Positions 61,751 to 64,000 of a stretch of 64,000 bases of DNA are shown here, piece after piece. The DNA lies in the NCBI RefSeq assembly GCF_014698335.1, contig NZ_JACJSV010000015.1, positions 1 through 64,000 on the forward strand, in the 5' to 3' direction. The notes under the pieces are model-generated. The model was given only the letters and a program-made list of their open reading frames with translations, made no database searches and was not told where the DNA came from. The stretch is from Microcystis viridis FACHB-1342 (GTDB lineage: Bacteria; Cyanobacteriota; Cyanobacteriia; Cyanobacteriales; Microcystaceae). The position numbers and the translations under genes were made by a program. Numbering within the stretch: the first letter of the stretch is position 1; the number at the start of each line of letters is the position of its first letter.

Positions 61751-63025
61751 ATGAAAAAGATTTTTTGTCAAGGGTGGGAGTGGAATTTAATACTTTTTTC
61801 AGTTTTTATCGCCATGGTTCTGCCGGAGTTGGCGGGTATCGGCATTATTATCGTCTTAATAAGGGTTTTTACTGGCAATTTTCGGGCAATTATCCAGTCA
61901 CGTCTCAATCAAGGTCTCGGTATCGTCACTCTTTGGTTAATGATTAGTGCCAGTCTTTCCCCAACTCCGGGGGATGCTTGGATTGGTTTAGGAAATTTTC
62001 TGCCTTTTTTCTTCTTTTTTAGCAATATTCGGCAATTAATTAAAAAACCCTCTCAATTGCGTCAACTAGCTTGGGTGATGGTTATTCCGTCGGTTTGGGT
62101 AGTGGTGATGGGATGGGGACAAATTTTTCTCGGTTGGCAAAAACTGGAAGCATTAAAAGGGATTTTTACCTGGCCCTACGGAGCGGGGGGTGAACCTTTG
62201 GGGCGGATGTCTTCGGTTTTTATGTATGCTAATCTTTTGGGGGCTTATTTACTGATAACTCTGATTTTAGCGCTCGGTTTATTAATTCTAACTTGGCGGC
62301 AGTGGCACAGACAAAGAAATACCCTTTTAAATCTCAAAGTCGGGTTTTTAACTTTAACCATATTTATCGACAGTGTAGGGCTATTTTTAAGCAATTCTCG
62401 CAATGCTTGGGCCTTAGCCTTTTTAGGTTGCCTAATTTTCGCCCTTTATCTGGGTTGGAATGCCTTAGTCGCTGGTTTTGTCCTCTTGGGGGGGGTGATT
62501 TCCCTTGCTTCTTGGGGACCAAATCCTTTCAGGGATAGTCTGCGTTTTTGGGTTCCTAGGGCGATTTGGGCGCGATTATCCGATGAAATGTTCCCCAATC
62601 GCCCTCTAGCGACTCTCAGAGCAACTCAATGGCGTTTTACTCTAGAAATGACCCAAGAAAGACCCCTATTCGGTTGGGGATTACGCAGTTTTACACCTCT
62701 CTACGAAAAAAGTCAGGGATTATGGTTAGGTCATCCCCATAATTTATATTTGATGTTAATGGCAGAAACGGGAATTATCGGCTTAATTTTGTTGTCTGTT
62801 TGGGTGGGTTGGATTTATGCCCAAGGGGTGCGTTTATTTATCTTTCTACGGCAACAAAAAGCCGGGGGGGAGTTAATTATCTTTACCTATCTGGTTGCCT
62901 TTGGTGCTTGCGTTTTATTTAATCTCGTCGATGTCACCCTCTCCGATGTCAAGATTAATACTATTGTTTGGCTTCTCTTGGCTGCTATTGCTGGGGTGAG
63001 TCAAAGGTTAAATTATGAATTATGA
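61751..63025 (+). CDS. O-antigen ligase / polymerase-like membrane protein
   Basis: A 424-residue polytopic protein with about ten to eleven hydrophobic segments. The Wzy_C region shows LSNSRNAWALAFLGCLIFAL, then RPLFGWGLRSFTPLYEKSQG and LGHPHNLYLMLMAETGIIGL, with the Arg and His expected for O-antigen ligases. The related IctB-like proteins of cyanobacteria also belong here, so the substrate is uncertain. The ATG at 61751 is one base after the YaaW stop, which implies translational coupling. It is followed by a large composite repeat. Confidence 0.85.
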   Translation: MKKIFCQGWEWNLILFSVFIAMVLPELAGIGIIIVLIRVFTGNFRAIIQSRLNQGLGIVTLWLMISASLSPTPGDAWIGLGNFLPFFFFFSNIRQLIKKPSQLRQLAWVMVIPSVWVVVMGWGQIFLGWQKLEALKGIFTWPYGAGGEPLGRMSSVFMYANLLGAYLLITLILALGLLILTWRQWHRQRNTLLNLKVGFLTLTIFIDSVGLFLSNSRNAWALAFLGCLIFALYLGWNALVAGFVLLGGVISLASWGPNPFRDSLRFWVPRAIWARLSDEMFPNRPLATLRATQWRFTLEMTQERPLFGWGLRSFTPLYEKSQGLWLGHPHNLYLMLMAETGIIGLILLSVWVGWIYAQGVRLFIFLRQQKAGGELIIFTYLVAFGACVLFNLVDVTLSDVKINTIVWLLLAAIAGVSQRLNYEL

Positions 63026-63033
63026 AGTGAGAA

Positions 63034-63121
63034 GTGGGGTGTGGGGTGTAGGGTGTGGGAAGTGGGGAAGTGGGGAGTTTTCTCAGTGAGCTGATAACTG
63101 ATAACTGATAACTGATAACTG
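63034..63121. repeat. Composite repeat, same type as 56447-56595
   Basis: GGGTGTG/GGGTGTA heptamers, GGGAAGTGGGGAAGTGGGG, GTTTTCTCAGTGAGC and four TAACTGA units, in the same order and orientation as at 56.5 kb. It separates the ligase and AEC genes. Confidence 0.85.
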
Positions 63122-63172
63122 AATACTGGCTCCCCAAAACGAAAACTTCGCACCTCACCATTAAGATAACTG

Positions 63173-64000
63173 CTATAAATAGACTTTTAATAACCAAAGA
63201 AAGAAAGGAATAGTCAGAAAACTAGCAAGGGTAGTGACCACAACTGTGCGGGCCATTAAAGCTGCTGAACCACCGAATTCTGTGACTAAAATGACGGTAT
63301 TAACGGCGGTGGGCATGGCACTCTGTAGGATAAGAATTTTTAGATCCATACCAGTTAATCCTAAACTATTGCCGATCGCAAATGCCAAAAGAGGAGCGAC
63401 TAAAAGACGCAAACCGGCCCCTAATAATTCTAATTTACCGATCGCTAATTTTTGCTGAGATAATTGAATACCTAGGATAATTAAAGCCAAAGGAATTGCC
63501 GCTTGTCCCAGATAGCTAATACTTTTATCTAATTGCAGGGGAAGATGAAAAGAGAAAGTTTGAAAGCTAATGCCGATAAAAATTGACCAGATTAAGGGCA
63601 AGCGAAAAACTAGGCGAAATCCTGAAAGAAAGCTTTTTCCTCGCAAATAAGCGGGACTAATACCAAATAACAGAATACTAGAACCAATCATATAGATTAT
63701 CGCTCTTTCCAGTCCGGCCGCACCCAGGGCAAAACTAGCCACCGGTAAACCCATATTACCGTTATTGGGCATCACAGCGGCAGCCATGAGGCTTTTGCGG
63801 GTATCGGCATCGAGACTGAGACAATAGGCCATAATTTCGACGACAATCGCCATTACCAGTGAAATAAGGGCAAAGCCTAGGAGAATTAAACCGATATTGT
63901 TGCCGGATAAAGTGGTGCGATAGAGTCCATCAATCACCAAAGCGGGAGCAAGAATATACACCGTGATTTGGGAAAGGGAATGCACTTCCACAGTGAGAAC
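63173..64000 (-). CDS. AEC-family (auxin efflux carrier-like) transporter, partial
   Basis: A membrane carrier of the bile/arsenite/riboflavin transporter superfamily. The visible 276 codons hold about eight hydrophobic segments: SLSQITVYILAPALVIDGLY, AAVMPNNGNMGLPVASFALG (a conserved N-x-G-N-x-G site), LIILGIQLSQQKLA and LQSAMPTAVNTVILVTEFGG. The frame is open to the right edge, so the first few dozen residues lie outside the window. The substrate is unknown; family members move organic anions. Confidence 0.88.
   Translation of the reverse strand, partial: VLTVEVHSLSQITVYILAPALVIDGLYRTTLSGNNIGLILLGFALISLVMAIVVEIMAYCLSLDADTRKSLMAAAVMPNNGNMGLPVASFALGAAGLERAIIYMIGSSILLFGISPAYLRGKSFLSGFRLVFRLPLIWSIFIGISFQTFSFHLPLQLDKSISYLGQAAIPLALIILGIQLSQQKLAIGKLELLGAGLRLLVAPLLAFAIGNSLGLTGMDLKILILQSAMPTAVNTVILVTEFGGSAALMARTVVVTTLASFLTIPFFLWLLKVYL

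Noticed and set aside
1-64000. tRNA or rRNA genes
   Set aside because: I looked in the intergenic stretches for T-loop and acceptor patterns and found none convincing; a covariance-model search would be decisive.

Overview
The window is chromosomal DNA of a unicellular bloom-forming cyanobacterium, almost certainly Microcystis aeruginosa. Cyanobacterium-specific genes run through it (psb27, psb34, a CyanoP lipoprotein, a CPP1-like J-domain protein, a DUF1997 protein, solanesyl-diphosphate synthase). HIP1 octamers (GCGATCGC, e.g. 1812-1819 and 26227-26234) and heptamer tandem repeats of the STRR kind are frequent. Two loci point to the species: a microvirin lectin gene (mvn) and the microviridin ATP-grasp ligase pair mdnB/mdnC. 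I saw no rRNA gene, no convincing tRNA and no CRISPR array.

Layout. 0-10 kb: a 5'-truncated pilM, an ABC-2 permease, small conserved proteins, citramalate synthase, a 2Fe-2S ferredoxin, solanesyl-diphosphate synthase, a HAD hydrolase, a CPP1-like protein and a CIA30 protein. 10-21 kb: an IS30 remnant, a large TPR protein, a decayed intergenic stretch, lepB, prs, typA, a DUF1997 protein, a Tic62/NmrA-like reductase, a Uma2 protein, a histidine-kinase remnant and an OmpR-type regulator. 21-25 kb: a tnpB-only IS605-type element wedged between the regulator and a divergent CHASE3 histidine kinase, then psb27. 25-36 kb: mutS2, pyrC, an S4 protein, an orphan DNA-phosphorothioation-associated methyltransferase with an internal duplication, a second Uma2 protein, a PMT-type glycosyltransferase and trpS. 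36-38 kb: a convergent type II restriction-modification pair. 38-46 kb: psb34, a TPR protein, CyanoP, maf, ureG, a TagA-type glycosyltransferase, a periplasmic binding protein and a radical SAM protein. 46-53 kb: an atzG-atzE amidase pair, a glycosyltransferase, a MOSC protein, mrp and rodA. 53-59 kb: microvirin, a DUF2283 protein, mdnB, mdnC, then an oppositely oriented GNAT acetyltransferase and a peptide-exporter-like ABC protein. 59-64 kb: a small conserved protein, a FAD oxidoreductase, a YaaW protein, an O-antigen-ligase-like protein and a partial AEC transporter.

The most unusual points are these. (1) The microviridin cluster has intact modification genes but no visible precursor gene in its usual place, and a rearranged tail bounded by inverted repeats. 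(2) The phosphorothioation-associated methyltransferase stands alone, with two copies of one domain flanking the catalytic core. (3) The tnpB element ends about 9 bp before a response-regulator start codon, so its predicted omega-RNA guide would cover that start. (4) A 118-bp dispersed repeat is present in two inverted copies, with a compensatory base-pair change in one hairpin. (5) A MITE-like family of about 200 bp carries heptamer repeats inside it and abuts or supplies stop codons of genes.

Limits: everything comes from reading the sequence. Family names rest on remembered signatures, not on database searches. Motif positions inside long proteins are approximate.
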